A stretch of DNA of 64,000 bases, taken from NCBI RefSeq assembly GCF_004521985.1, contig NZ_SBHZ01000020.1, positions 26,481 to 90,480 of the forward strand. Direction: 5' to 3'. Of the stretch, positions 16,580 through 25,107 are shown one piece after another (position 1 is the first letter of the stretch; every line of letters begins with the position of its first letter). The translations under genes and the position numbers were made by a program. The notes beneath the pieces were generated by a model. It saw nothing but the letters and a program-made list of their open reading frames with translations, searched no databases and was not told the DNA's origin. The stretch comes from Ectopseudomonas khazarica (lineage in GTDB: Bacteria > Pseudomonadota > Gammaproteobacteria > Pseudomonadales > Pseudomonadaceae).

Positions 16580-16869
16580 AACGCATCTGCTCGATCTACA
16601 AAAGCCCGCGCAAGAACGAGATGTACCTCTACGTGCTCAAGGCCGATGCCCTGACCCGCGTGCCCGAAGGCCTGCTCGCCGTGTTCGGCCCGCCCGCGCA
16701 TGCCTTCGACCTGGTGCTCAGCCCCGAGCGTCAGCTGGCGCGCGAGGACATCGCCCAGGTGCTGGAGAACCTCGAGAAGCAGGGCTATCACCTGCAGATG
16801 CCGCCGCCCGAAGAGGATTACATCCAGCACCTGCCCGATGAGCTGCTGTGCCGTAACGATCCGGTCTGA
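16576..16869 (+). CDS. ycgL: YcgL domain protein
   Basis: A 97-residue protein of the YcgL family, recognised from KRICSIYKSPRKNEMYLYV at the N-terminus and LSPERQLAREDIAQVLENLEKQGYHLQMPPP in the centre. The family is a small alpha/beta protein found next to RNase D in gammaproteobacteria; no biochemical role is established to my knowledge. The GTG overlaps the rnd stop and the next gene starts 4 bases after its TGA, giving an rnd-ycgL-dehydrogenase operon. Confidence 0.92.
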   Translation: MKRICSIYKSPRKNEMYLYVLKADALTRVPEGLLAVFGPPAHAFDLVLSPERQLAREDIAQVLENLEKQGYHLQMPPPEEDYIQHLPDELLCRNDPV

Positions 16870-16872
16870 GTC

Positions 16873-17805
16873 ATGCGCCTGCTGATCGCCGAAGACAAGC
16901 ACGCGCTGTATGCCGAGCAGGTCCGCAGTGCGTACCCCGATCTGCAGCTGGTGGCGAGCGCCGAGCCGGCGCGTTTGCGCGAGGCCGCCGGGCAGTGCGA
17001 AGTCTGGCTGGGCCAGCCGGACCTGCTCACGCCGCTGCTGCGCGAGGGTTTGCGCCCGCACTGGTTGCAGTCGACCTGGGCTGGCATCACGCCGCTGCTG
17101 GCGACCGACCTGCCTCGTGATTACCGCCTGACCCGCGCCGTCGGCATCTTCGGCCAGGTCATGGCCGAGTATGTCCTCGGGCACATGCTGGCGCATGAGC
17201 GCCGCTTGTTCGCCCGGCTGGCGGCGCAGGTCGCGCAGCAGTGGGACAACGGCCAGCCACGCAGCCTGCGCGGGCGCCGGGTGCTGGTGGTCGGCTGCGG
17301 TGACATCGGCCAGGCCGTGGCCGAGTTTCTCGCGCCGTTCGGCGTGGAACTGCGTGGCCTGGCCAGTCAGGCGCGCGAGCAGGCACCCTTCCTCGAGGTG
17401 GCGGCGCTGGACGAGCTGCCCCGCTTGAGCGCCTGGGCCGACTACGTGGTCAATCTGCTGCCGGACACGCCCGCGACCCGTGACCTCTACGACGCGTCGC
17501 TGTTCGCCCGTTTCCGCCCGCAGGCGCTGCTGATCAACGCCGGACGCGGCACGGCGGTGGTCGATGCCGATCTGGTGGCCGCGCTGGAACGGCAGCAACT
17601 GGCGGGGGCGGTGATCGACGTATGCCGCGAGGAGCCCTTGCCGGCCGGGCATCCGTTCTGGGCGGCACCGCGCCTGTTGCTGACCGGGCACAGTTCGGCA
17701 CCGACCGACCCGTTGCTGATGAGCGCGCTGTTCCTCGACAACCTGTCGCGCTGGCAGGCCGCCGCGCCCCTGCGCGGTGAGGTGGACTTCAGTCGCGGCT
17801 ATTGA
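16873..17805 (+). CDS. D-2-hydroxyacid dehydrogenase family protein
   Basis: A 310-residue NAD(P)-dependent 2-hydroxyacid dehydrogenase. It has the Rossmann motif VLVVGCGDIGQAVAEFL, the catalytic Arg in LINAGRGTAVVD, a Glu in CREEPLPAGHPFW and the catalytic His in LLTGHSSAPTD. The closest general types are glyoxylate/hydroxypyruvate reductase A proteins, which reduce 2-oxo acids. It starts 4 bases after ycgL, as in other Pseudomonas. The physiological substrate is not deducible. Confidence 0.88.
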   Translation: MRLLIAEDKHALYAEQVRSAYPDLQLVASAEPARLREAAGQCEVWLGQPDLLTPLLREGLRPHWLQSTWAGITPLLATDLPRDYRLTRAVGIFGQVMAEYVLGHMLAHERRLFARLAAQVAQQWDNGQPRSLRGRRVLVVGCGDIGQAVAEFLAPFGVELRGLASQAREQAPFLEVAALDELPRLSAWADYVVNLLPDTPATRDLYDASLFARFRPQALLINAGRGTAVVDADLVAALERQQLAGAVIDVCREEPLPAGHPFWAAPRLLLTGHSSAPTDPLLMSALFLDNLSRWQAAAPLRGEVDFSRGY

Positions 17806-17891
17806 TCTGCCGTTCGCCCCGCGCGGCTTGGCCCGGACGGGCGCACGAGCTAGACTGCCGCGCTTTTCTCCGCCGAGTCCATACTGCCGTC

Positions 17892-18341
17892 ATGGCCGCC
17901 AAAGTCGAACCCTTCTGGAAACGCAAGACCCTCGCCCAACTCGACCAGAACGAGTGGGAATCGCTGTGCGACGGTTGCGGCCTGTGCTGCCTGCAGAAAC
18001 TCGAGGATGAAGACGACGGCGCCGTCTACTACACGCGCATCGCCTGCAAGTTGCTGGACCTGCAGACCTGCCGCTGCAGCGACTACGCCAATCGGGTCAA
18101 ACACGTGCCCGATTGCATCCAGCTCACGCCGGCGCAGGCCGACCAGTTCCAGTGGCTGCCACCGACCTGCGCCTATCGCCTGGTCAGCGAGGGCAAGGAC
18201 CTGCCCCTGTGGCATCACCTGGTATGCGGTGACCCGGAGGCGGTGCATATCGAGCGCATCTCCCAGGCTGGACGCATGCTCAGCGAGAACAGCGTCGCCG
18301 AGGACGACTGGGAAGAGCACCTGATCTTCCGCGCGGGTTGA
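17892..18341 (+). CDS. YcgN / UPF0260 cysteine-cluster protein
   Basis: A 149-residue protein of the YcgN (UPF0260) family. The CDGCGLCCLQK motif (CxxCxxCC) with later Cys residues (CKLLDLQTCRCSDY, PDCIQL, TCAYRL) is the family's metal-binding cluster, thought to hold zinc or iron. The ATG at 17892 gives the standard MAAKVEPFWKRKTLAQLD opening. It lies 86 bases after the dehydrogenase and 100 before the metallopeptidase-like gene, all on one strand. Function is not established. Confidence 0.9.
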   Translation: MAAKVEPFWKRKTLAQLDQNEWESLCDGCGLCCLQKLEDEDDGAVYYTRIACKLLDLQTCRCSDYANRVKHVPDCIQLTPAQADQFQWLPPTCAYRLVSEGKDLPLWHHLVCGDPEAVHIERISQAGRMLSENSVAEDDWEEHLIFRAG

Positions 18342-18441
18342 TTGCCTCGCCACTTCGTGGCAAATCTGTCGGGCGCCCATGGAATTGCCCTGGGGCGTCG
18401 CGGTCATATGCCGCCAGTTCCCGCACCAGGAGTGTTGCTCG

Positions 18442-19668
18442 ATGTCCCTTCGCTTGCCGTTGTTATCGTCTCTGCTGCTTCTGAGCCTGCCGGCCTTCGC
18501 CGCGACCCAGAAGGTCGATCTGGATTATCGCGTGCGCTTCCTGCCGGACAGCGATCAGGCCGAGGTCAGCATCACCCTGGAGAAGGGGGAGCGCGTCCGC
18601 AGCCTGGATTTCAACCTGGGTGACGATGGGCGCTACAGCGACTTCGAGACCGACGGCCAGTGGTCACAGGAGGTCGCCGGGCGCGGCAAGTGGCAGCCGG
18701 GCAAGGGCAAGAGCGTGCTCAGCTACCGGGTGCAGATCGACCATGAGCGCAAGTCGGGGCGCTATGACGCGCGGATGACCAAGGACTGGGTGCTGCTGCG
18801 TGGCGACGACCTGGTGCCGGCGGCCAAGCTCGATCAGCAGGACAAGACCGAACTGGTGTCGCGCCTGCAGTTCGACCTGCCCAAGGGCTGGAAGAGCGTG
18901 GAAACCGGCTGGCCACGCATCGGCAAGAACCGCTTTCGCGTCGACAATGCGCAGCGCAAGTTCGACCGCCCGACCGGCTGGATGCTCGCCGGCAAGCTCG
19001 GCACCCGGCGCACGCGCCTGGGCGATACCGAAGTCGCCATCTCCGCGCCGGTGGGCGAGGGCATGCGGCGCATGGATATCATGACCTTCCTCACCTTCGT
19101 CTGGCCGCAGTTGCAGCAGGTATTCCCGCGTGATCCGAGCAAGCTGCTGATCGTCGGTGCCGGCGATCCGATGTGGCGTGGCGGCCTGTCGGCGGCCAAT
19201 TCCTACTACATGCACGCCGATCGCCCGCTGGTCAGCGAGAATGGCACCAGCTCCCTGGTGCACGAGCTGGTGCATGTCTTCGGGCGCATCTACGGGCGCG
19301 AGCGCAGCGACTGGATCGCCGAGGGCCTGGCCGAGTACTACGCCATCGAACTGGTGCGCCGCGCGGGCGGCATCAGCGAGGAGCGTTACCAGAAGATCCG
19401 CGAGCAGCTGATCGACTGGAGCAAGCCGGTCAACAGCCTGCGCACCGATCACGCCACCGGGCCGGTGACGGCGCGTGCGGTGCTGCTGCTGCAGGAACTG
19501 GATCGCGAGATTCGGCAGAAGACCAAGGACAAGGGCAACCTGTCACTGGACGACGTGACCCGCGGGCTCATGCGCCTGGACCGGGTCAGTACCCAGGATT
19601 TCATCGACATCACCGAGAATGTCATCGGTGGTCCGTCGAAGACGCTGGATACGCGCCTGCTGCGTTGA
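18442..19668 (+). CDS. Exported gluzincin-type metallopeptidase-like protein
   Basis: A 408-residue protein with a signal peptide (LPLLSSLLLLSLPAFAA). A zinc-protease motif HELVH lies at His274-His278, and EGLAEYYA (Glu294, Glu298) can give the third zinc ligand, as in M1/M61 aminopeptidase-like proteins. The N-terminal half is a beta-rich domain (VDLDYRVRFLPDSDQAEVSITLEKGERVRSLDFN) like the one preceding M1/M61 catalytic domains. I know of no tested activity. It is located right before the heme-signalling operon, as in P. aeruginosa from memory, but a Fur box separates the two. Confidence 0.75.
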   Translation: MSLRLPLLSSLLLLSLPAFAATQKVDLDYRVRFLPDSDQAEVSITLEKGERVRSLDFNLGDDGRYSDFETDGQWSQEVAGRGKWQPGKGKSVLSYRVQIDHERKSGRYDARMTKDWVLLRGDDLVPAAKLDQQDKTELVSRLQFDLPKGWKSVETGWPRIGKNRFRVDNAQRKFDRPTGWMLAGKLGTRRTRLGDTEVAISAPVGEGMRRMDIMTFLTFVWPQLQQVFPRDPSKLLIVGAGDPMWRGGLSAANSYYMHADRPLVSENGTSSLVHELVHVFGRIYGRERSDWIAEGLAEYYAIELVRRAGGISEERYQKIREQLIDWSKPVNSLRTDHATGPVTARAVLLLQELDREIRQKTKDKGNLSLDDVTRGLMRLDRVSTQDFIDITENVIGGPSKTLDTRLLR

Positions 19669-19698
19669 GTTGACCTGCATACGATAACTGCTATTAAA

Positions 19699-19713
19699 TG
19701 ATAGTTATTATCA
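19699..19713. promoter_or_regulatory. Fur box upstream of hxuI
   Basis: TGATAGT-T-ATTATCA matches the 7-1-7 Fur operator (TGATAAT-N-ATTATCA) at 13 of 14 symmetric positions. It lies 74 bases before the hxuI start and 30 after the previous stop, so iron-loaded Fur probably represses hxuI-hxuR. The surrounding AT-rich block stands out from the GC-rich flanks. Confidence 0.82.
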
Positions 19714-19719
19714 TTAATT

Positions 19720-19735
19720 GGCGCCTTCGGGCGCC
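19720..19735. other. GGCGCC-TTCG-GGCGCC hairpin in the hxuI leader
   Basis: A perfect 6-bp stem closed by a UUCG tetraloop sits just 3' of the Fur box. It lacks a T run, so it may be a leader hairpin, a processing signal or the remnant terminator of the previous gene. Confidence 0.5.
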
Positions 19736-19786
19736 TCATGCAGTTAGGGGGCCTCGTGCAGGCAGTCTGTTGCACCGCGCCCGCTG

Positions 19787-20320
19787 GTGCCGTCCGTGGA
19801 TGAGCAGTTTCGCGGCACCTTCTCGTCGGTCTACCGCAGCGTCCACACGGAACTGACGCGCTTCTTCCGCAAACGCCTGGAAAGCCAGGCCGATGCCGCC
19901 GATCTGGCTCAGGACGCATTCGCCCAGTGGCTGGGCTGGCGGGATCGCGCTGGCGTCGAGCAGCCGCGCGCCTTTCTCTTTCACATCGCGCGCAACCTGC
20001 TGCGTGACCACTGGCGTCGCCAGCAGCGCCAGGGCCAGCGCGAGCCGCTGGAAGCGATCGCGGATACCGCCGCCACGCAAGCGAGTCCACTGGAACGCCT
20101 CGACCAGCAGCAGCGCCTGCGTCAGCTGGCCCGTGCCCTGGAGGGCCTGCCACCGCGACGGCGCGAGGCGCTGATCCTGCACCGCTTCGAGGGCCTGTCG
20201 CAGAGCCAGGTGGCTGAGCGCATGGGCATCTCGCTGAGCATGGTGGAAAAACACATCGCCGCCGCCCTGCTGCATTGCCGGCAGCAACTGACGCCTGACT
20301 CAGGGAAGGATGAGCAATGA
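19787..20320 (+). CDS. hxuI: ECF sigma factor of the heme-signalling (Hxu) system
   Basis: A 177-residue FecI-type extracytoplasmic-function sigma factor. Region 2 (FFRKRLESQADAADLAQDAFAQWL, then AFLFHIARNLLRDHWRR) and region 4 (LEGLPPRRREALILHRFEGLSQSQVAERMGISLSMVEKHIAAALLHCRQ) are clear. It would drive transcription of the receptor gene hxuA when heme is bound outside. The start is uncertain: GTG at 19787 is used, with GTG 19796 also possible, and neither has a strong ribosome site. The stop overlaps the hxuR ATG (ATGA). A near-perfect Fur box lies upstream. Confidence 0.9.
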   Translation: MPSVDEQFRGTFSSVYRSVHTELTRFFRKRLESQADAADLAQDAFAQWLGWRDRAGVEQPRAFLFHIARNLLRDHWRRQQRQGQREPLEAIADTAATQASPLERLDQQQRLRQLARALEGLPPRRREALILHRFEGLSQSQVAERMGISLSMVEKHIAAALLHCRQQLTPDSGKDEQ

Positions 20321-21267
20321 GCGAACTTCGAGTCGACCCGGCGTCGCCTGACGAGCAGGCCGCCCTCTGGTTCGCCCGGCGCCATGGCGATGCCTTCGGC
20401 GCCCGCGACGAAGCCGACCTGCAGGCCTGGCTGGCGGCCGACCCCGCCCATGCCGAGGCGTTCGCCGACCTGCAGCTGCTCTGGCAGGACATGGCCCAGC
20501 TGCCCAGGCCGCCGATTCCGGCTGAACGCCCGGCGCCCCGGCGGCGCTGGCGTTCGCTGGCGGCAGCCGCCTGCCTGGTGCTGCTGGCGCTGCTGCCGGC
20601 CTGGCTGGATGTCTCGCCGGATGGGGCACTTACCCTGGTCAGCGGGCCGCAGACGCCCCGTGAGGTGACCCTGGAGGATGGCAGCCGTATCCATCTCAAT
20701 CGCAACACGCGCCTGGAGGTGCGCCTGCTGGCGGAGCGGCGCGAGGTCGAACTGGTGCAGGGGCAGGCGTTCTTCGAGGTGGCCAGGGATGTGCAACGGC
20801 CGTTCCGGGTGCAGGCCGGGGAGGGGAGCGTGCAGGTGCTCGGTACGCGCTTCGACGTGCGCCGTGGCCGCGAGCTGCTGACCGTGAGTGTGGAGAGCGG
20901 GCGGGTCGCCCTGCAGCCACGCGCGGATGCCCCGCTGGTCGAGCTGCTGGCAGGGGATCGCGCGGTCTACGACGGCAACCGGGGCACCTTGCTGCGCTCG
21001 CGGGTCGCCGACGGTGAAGTGGCCAGCTGGCGCTCCGGGCGGCTGGTCTTCCAGCAATGGCCACTGGCACAGCTGCTCGATGAGCTGTCGCAGTACGGCG
21101 CGACGCCGGTGTCGTTCGGCGATGCCGCGCTGGCCGCCAGGCAGGTGTCCGGCAGCGTCGATCTGGCGCGGCCCGACGACTTCCTCAGCGCCTTGCCGGT
21201 GCTCCTGCCGGTGAAGGTCGAGCCGCTGGACGATGGCAGCGTTCGGCTCATCAGTGTACCTGAGTAA
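20317..21267 (+). CDS. hxuR: FecR-type anti-sigma factor of the heme-signalling system
   Basis: A 316-residue inner-membrane signal transducer. The cytoplasmic N-terminus has the sigma-binding FecR features (DEQAALWFARRHG ... EADLQAWLAADPAHAEAFADLQLLW); one transmembrane helix lies around residues 75-91 (LAAAACLVLLALLPAWL); the periplasmic part has the FecR domain (EVTLEDGSRIHLNRNTRLEV ... FEVARDVQRPFRVQAGEGSVQVLGTRFDV) and a C-terminal STN-like region. It would hold HxuI inactive until the receptor's STN domain signals. Translational overlap with hxuI sets the 1:1 pairing. Confidence 0.92.
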   Translation: MSELRVDPASPDEQAALWFARRHGDAFGARDEADLQAWLAADPAHAEAFADLQLLWQDMAQLPRPPIPAERPAPRRRWRSLAAAACLVLLALLPAWLDVSPDGALTLVSGPQTPREVTLEDGSRIHLNRNTRLEVRLLAERREVELVQGQAFFEVARDVQRPFRVQAGEGSVQVLGTRFDVRRGRELLTVSVESGRVALQPRADAPLVELLAGDRAVYDGNRGTLLRSRVADGEVASWRSGRLVFQQWPLAQLLDELSQYGATPVSFGDAALAARQVSGSVDLARPDDFLSALPVLLPVKVEPLDDGSVRLISVPE

Positions 21268-21364
21268 AAATATTTTCATTCTCATATGCGGATATTTTTC
21301 ATTTAAGCGTCTTCCATGCCAACCACCTCATGCCGTGGTGGTGTTGCAAGCAGTGGAGACCCGC
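21268..21364 (+). promoter_or_regulatory. hxuR-hxuA intergenic promoter region
   Basis: Ninety-seven mostly AT-rich bases. Two near-identical blocks, ATATTTTCATT (21270-21280) and ATATTTTTCATT (21292-21303), lie 22 bases apart. The reverse complement of 21271-21289 matches the 19-base Fur consensus at 11 positions, so a weak Fur site is possible. A small ACCAC/GTGGT hairpin (21322-21339) sits in the leader. The HxuI-dependent hxuA promoter should be here, but I cannot place its -35 and -10. Confidence 0.5.
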
Positions 21365-23902
21365 ATGAAAACCCGCATTTCGCCCAGTGCCTGGTGGCGT
21401 TCCCGCACCGGTGCCGCCCTGATGATCGGTTGCCTGATGGGGGCAACCGCCCAGGCGCAGCCACGTGATTTCGATCTGGCCGCGCAGCCCCTGGGCAGCG
21501 CGCTGACGGCCCTGGCCCGGCAAGGGCAGCTGCAGATCTTCTTCGAGAGCGATCAGGTCCAGGGGCTGCAGGGGCCCGCACTGCGCGGGCGCTACGAACC
21601 CGTCGAGGCGCTGCGGCAGTTGCTGCGCGGCAGCGGCCTGGAGCTGGTGGAGGCCGCGGGGAGCTTCGTGGTGCGCCGCATGCCGGTCTCGACGAACGAG
21701 GCCAACGCCATCGAACTGGGCTCCGTCAGCATCGTGGGCGACGGTCGCCAGGTCGACTCGGCCAGCGTCGGGCGCTCGACGCTGACGCGCAAGGAGATCG
21801 AGCGTCAGCAGGCGGAGAACATTCCCAGCCTGCTGCAGACGCTGCCGGGCGTGAGCATGGGTGGGTCGTCCAAGCAGGGCGGGCAGACGGTCAACATCTG
21901 GGGGCTGGGTGATGCCGAGGACGTCCCGTTCAGCCTCGACGGCGCGTCCAAGAGCGGCTTCGAGCGCTACCAGCAGGGCACGGTGTTCATCGAACCCGAG
22001 CTGATCAAGCGCATCGAGGTCGAGAAGGGGCCCTATTCGGTGTTCACCGGCAACGGCGGCTTCGGCGGTACCGTGCACATGGAGACCAAGGACGCCCCGG
22101 ACCTGCTCGAGGAGGGACGTGACCTGGGCGCCATGCTCAAGTACGGCTATCACAGCAACGACCAGCAGAAGCTCTACAGCGGCGCGGTCTACGGCCGCAG
22201 CGAGGATGCCCGCTTCGACGGCCTGGCCTACCTGACCACACGCGATGGCCGCGACATGAAGCTGGCCGGGAACATCCAGCTCGAACCCGAGTACGAGTAC
22301 CCGCAGCGCTATCCGTTCACCGACAAGAAACTCGATGGCGCCTTGCTCAAGGGCAACTTCCGGCCGAACGACGAGCACAGCTTCGGCCTGACGTTCATGC
22401 GTTCGCGCAGTGACGAGTTCGTCCCCTTCAGCGCGGCCAGCTTCCTGCTGCCGAGCAAGTACAGTATCGACCGCTACGGCAGCCTGGAGGCGGCCATGCG
22501 CCGGCTGATGGCCGATCGCGAGGTGACCGACACCACCTGGGCCGGCCGCTATCGCTACCAGCCACTGGACAACCCCTGGATCGACCTCGAACTCAAGGCT
22601 TCGTGGTCCGAAACCGAGCAGATCGACGAGCGCGGCGAGGATGCCAGCTACTCGCTGGCCACCGGTGGCAAGTGGATGCGCACGGACTATCAGGACCGGG
22701 TCGTCGAGCTGCGCAACACCAGCCGCTTCGACACCGGCGCACTCGGCCACGAGCTGACCGCAGGGGTGGCCTGGCACGGCCACAAGCGGGACGTGCTGAT
22801 GTACCTGCCGGGGTCCACCTACAATCGTCCGCAGTACAACTATGGCTGGTTCCAGCCTTACTTCATGCCGCGCGGCTCGCAGACTTCGCGCAGCGCCTAC
22901 CTGCAGGACGCGATCACCCTGGGCGACCTCACCATCACTCCGTCATTGCGCTTCGACACGGTGCGCAACCAGGGCAAGGAAAACCTGGCGTCGAACTACA
23001 ACAACCCCGAGCGCGGGCATGACTATCGGGCGCAGACCTACACGGGCTGGTCGCCGCGTCTGTCGCTGTTCTGGCGGGTCACCGACGAGTTCGCCCTGTT
23101 CGCCGACTACGCCCGGACCTGGCGCGCGCCGGTGATCGACGAGCAGTACGAGCTGCAGAACAGCACGACCATCGGCGGAACCAGTCGCGGCCTGGACGCC
23201 GAGCGTATCCGCGCCTTGCGTGCAGGCAGCGTGGTCAGCCTCGGCAACCTGCTGCGCGAGGGCGACAGCCTGCAGGTCCGCACGACGGTGTTCCACCACC
23301 GGATCGAGGACGAGATCTTCAAGCTGCGCAGCATCGCCTGCGAGCGCCAGGCTGCGGAGGGGGGCTCCATTTCCGCGAAGTGCGGCGAATACCTGCCGTT
23401 GTCCAACTACCGCAACCTGCCAGGCGTGACGCTCAAGGGGTTCGAGGTGGAGACCTACTACGACAGCGACCGCCTGTTCGGCAGCCTCACCTATGCCTGG
23501 GTCAGCGGCAAGCACGACGGTGCCTACAGCAATCCCTGGGGGCCGGACGTCTGGGCCCGTGATGTGCCGCCGGCGAAGTGGGTCGCGACGCTGGGCCTGA
23601 AGGTGCCCGAGGCGGACCTGCTGATGGGCTGGCAGGGCGAGTTCGTGCGCAAGACCGACCGCTTGCCCAGCGACTTCTACGATGTCTCCGGCGAGAGCGT
23701 GTGGGATCAGCACGACAACGACAGCTACGACACCCACCGGCTGTTCGCGGAGTGGGCGCCGACGATGAAGGGGCTCAAGGGCACGCGGGTCAACCTGACC
23801 GTGGACAACCTGTTCAACCGCTTCTATCGACCGGCGCTGAGCGGCGACGGTGCCTATAGCCAGGGGCGCAATGCCAAGATCAGCGTGACGCGCTTCTTCT
23901 GA
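21365..23902 (+). CDS. hxuA: TonB-dependent heme receptor with STN signalling domain
   Basis: An 845-residue outer-membrane transducer. After the signal peptide (ending ATAQAQ) residues about 34-108 form the secretin/TonB short N-terminal (STN) domain (FDLAAQPLGSALTALARQGQLQIFFESDQVQG), which contacts the FecR-like partner. A TonB-box-like ELGSVSIVG is followed by the plug (SLLQTLPGVSMGG ... IKRIEVEKGPYSVFTGNGGFGGTVHMETKD) and a 22-strand barrel ending in Phe (AKISVTRFF). The barrel contains YxxFxxP-type segments (EFALFADYARTWRAPVIDEQYE) typical of heme receptors. Its start is the ATG at 21365. Gene order sigma, anti-sigma, receptor equals the P. aeruginosa hxuIRA system. Confidence 0.92.
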   Translation: MKTRISPSAWWRSRTGAALMIGCLMGATAQAQPRDFDLAAQPLGSALTALARQGQLQIFFESDQVQGLQGPALRGRYEPVEALRQLLRGSGLELVEAAGSFVVRRMPVSTNEANAIELGSVSIVGDGRQVDSASVGRSTLTRKEIERQQAENIPSLLQTLPGVSMGGSSKQGGQTVNIWGLGDAEDVPFSLDGASKSGFERYQQGTVFIEPELIKRIEVEKGPYSVFTGNGGFGGTVHMETKDAPDLLEEGRDLGAMLKYGYHSNDQQKLYSGAVYGRSEDARFDGLAYLTTRDGRDMKLAGNIQLEPEYEYPQRYPFTDKKLDGALLKGNFRPNDEHSFGLTFMRSRSDEFVPFSAASFLLPSKYSIDRYGSLEAAMRRLMADREVTDTTWAGRYRYQPLDNPWIDLELKASWSETEQIDERGEDASYSLATGGKWMRTDYQDRVVELRNTSRFDTGALGHELTAGVAWHGHKRDVLMYLPGSTYNRPQYNYGWFQPYFMPRGSQTSRSAYLQDAITLGDLTITPSLRFDTVRNQGKENLASNYNNPERGHDYRAQTYTGWSPRLSLFWRVTDEFALFADYARTWRAPVIDEQYELQNSTTIGGTSRGLDAERIRALRAGSVVSLGNLLREGDSLQVRTTVFHHRIEDEIFKLRSIACERQAAEGGSISAKCGEYLPLSNYRNLPGVTLKGFEVETYYDSDRLFGSLTYAWVSGKHDGAYSNPWGPDVWARDVPPAKWVATLGLKVPEADLLMGWQGEFVRKTDRLPSDFYDVSGESVWDQHDNDSYDTHRLFAEWAPTMKGLKGTRVNLTVDNLFNRFYRPALSGDGAYSQGRNAKISVTRFF

Positions 23903-23905
23903 CGA

Positions 23906-24256
23906 TCAGGACTTCTTCAGCAGATCCGCCAGTCCGGCCAGGCCCTTGTGCGTGACCTTGCTGCCAGAGCCGGCGCTGGCCGCTTCCTCTTTCTGGTAGT
24001 GCAGGTCGACCTGGCGCTGGTGCTCGTTGTCGTGGCAGTACAGGCACAGCAGCTCCCAGTTGGAGCCGTCTTCCGGGTTGTTGTCGTGATTGTGGTCGCG
24101 GTGGTGCACGGTCAGCTCGCTCAGGCGCTTGCCGCTGAACTCGCGACCGCAACGGCCGCAGAAGTGCGGGTACATGCGCAGCGCCTTTTCCCGGTAGCTG
24201 GTTTCGCGGCGCTGCTGGGCCTCGGCGAGAATCTTGTCGAGCTTGCTGGTGGTCAT
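23906..24256 (-). CDS. YajD-type HNH nuclease family protein
   Basis: A 116-residue protein with two zinc-type CxxC pairs (CGRCGREF and CLYCHDNEH) around an HNH core (LTVHHRDHNHDNNPEDGSNWELLCLYCHDNEHQ). It matches the small YajD family of HNH proteins present in many proteobacteria; a nuclease activity is assumed from the fold rather than shown. The ATG at 24256 starts MTTSKLDKILAEAQQRRE. The stop lies 3 bases from the stop of hxuA on the other strand. Confidence 0.88.
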   Translation of the reverse strand: MTTSKLDKILAEAQQRRETSYREKALRMYPHFCGRCGREFSGKRLSELTVHHRDHNHDNNPEDGSNWELLCLYCHDNEHQRQVDLHYQKEEAASAGSGSKVTHKGLAGLADLLKKS

Positions 24257-24331
24257 GAGTCGTTTCACTGGAACGTTCGTGGGTGGGTGTTGCCAGAATA
24301 GAACGAAAGCGCATCGCGCAGGAGGTCTTCG

Positions 24332-24640
24332 ATGAAGCATGTCAGGCCCTGGCTGGCCACTCTGCTGTTGCTCGCGGGGCAGGCCCTGGCCGAGGGGCAA
24401 TCCGCACCGCTGCTGCGCATGCCGGAAACGTCGACGCAGCCCACCACCAGCCAGCCTTATGCAAGGCCGGCACAGACGCCTGCCGGGCGCTCGGGGTTGG
24501 CGCCGCTGTTGCCGGCGCCGCGCTCCGCACCGGCGAAGGACCTGCCGCTGGAGTCGCTGCAGCAGCAGTTGCGGCGCAATCAGCAGGGTGGCAACGAGCG
24601 CCGCAGCCCAGGCGCGAGCGAGACGCGGAAGACCGACTAG
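24332..24640 (+). CDS. Small exported proline-rich hypothetical protein
   Basis: A 102-residue protein with a good GGAGG 6 bases before its ATG and a signal peptide (MKHVRPWLATLLLLAGQALA). The mature part is low-complexity, rich in Pro, Ala, Gln, Arg and Ser, with no Cys, and is probably disordered in the periplasm. I recognise no family. Its TAG overlaps the stop of the convergent cNMP-binding gene by three bases. The strong ribosome site and signal peptide make it likely real. Confidence 0.66.
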   Translation: MKHVRPWLATLLLLAGQALAEGQSAPLLRMPETSTQPTTSQPYARPAQTPAGRSGLAPLLPAPRSAPAKDLPLESLQQQLRRNQQGGNERRSPGASETRKTD

Positions 24641-25107
24641 GGCTGGTTGACCAGGCGCCCGTCGGCCATGCGCAGGCGCCTGGACATGCCGACGGCGATG
24701 GCGCGGATCACCTGGGCGGCCGTCCTCGGGCTTTCCTGCAGCATCTTGTCCAGCGCGTCCTTGCCCAGCGACAGCAGCACGCAGTCGCAGGTGGCCACGC
24801 AACTGGCCGAGCGGCGTTCACCGTCGAGCACGGCCATCTCGCCGAAGGCGCGGCCACGGCGCAGGCGGGTCACCTCGACCTCGTCGCCGCTGGCATTGCT
24901 CTTGCGGATCGAGACGCTGCCCTGGACCAGGATGCACATGAAGGTACCGGCGTCGCCTTCGCTGAAGATCGCCGTCCCCTCGTTGATGCGATTGAGGTTG
25001 AAGTAGCCGGCGGCGGTCTGCACGTCGCTGCGATCCAGGGTGTCGAACAGGCCGCAGTCGAGCAGCATGTCGCGGATCGCGTCGATCAGGTGGGAGGTAT
25101 CGGACAT
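24637..25107 (-). CDS. Cyclic nucleotide-binding domain protein
   Basis: A 156-residue protein consisting of one cyclic-nucleotide-binding (CRP-like) beta-roll, residues about 20-140, with no DNA-binding helix-turn-helix. The phosphate-binding cassette appears as RGRAFGEMAVLDGERRSASCVAT (G-E-x-x-x-L-x-x-x-x-R-S-A). It may be a cAMP-responsive partner of another protein. The ATG at 25107 (MSDTSHLIDAIRDML) is preferred over longer starts. It shares the strand with the chemoreceptor gene upstream (142 bases away). Confidence 0.85.
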   Translation of the reverse strand: MSDTSHLIDAIRDMLLDCGLFDTLDRSDVQTAAGYFNLNRINEGTAIFSEGDAGTFMCILVQGSVSIRKSNASGDEVEVTRLRRGRAFGEMAVLDGERRSASCVATCDCVLLSLGKDALDKMLQESPRTAAQVIRAIAVGMSRRLRMADGRLVNQP

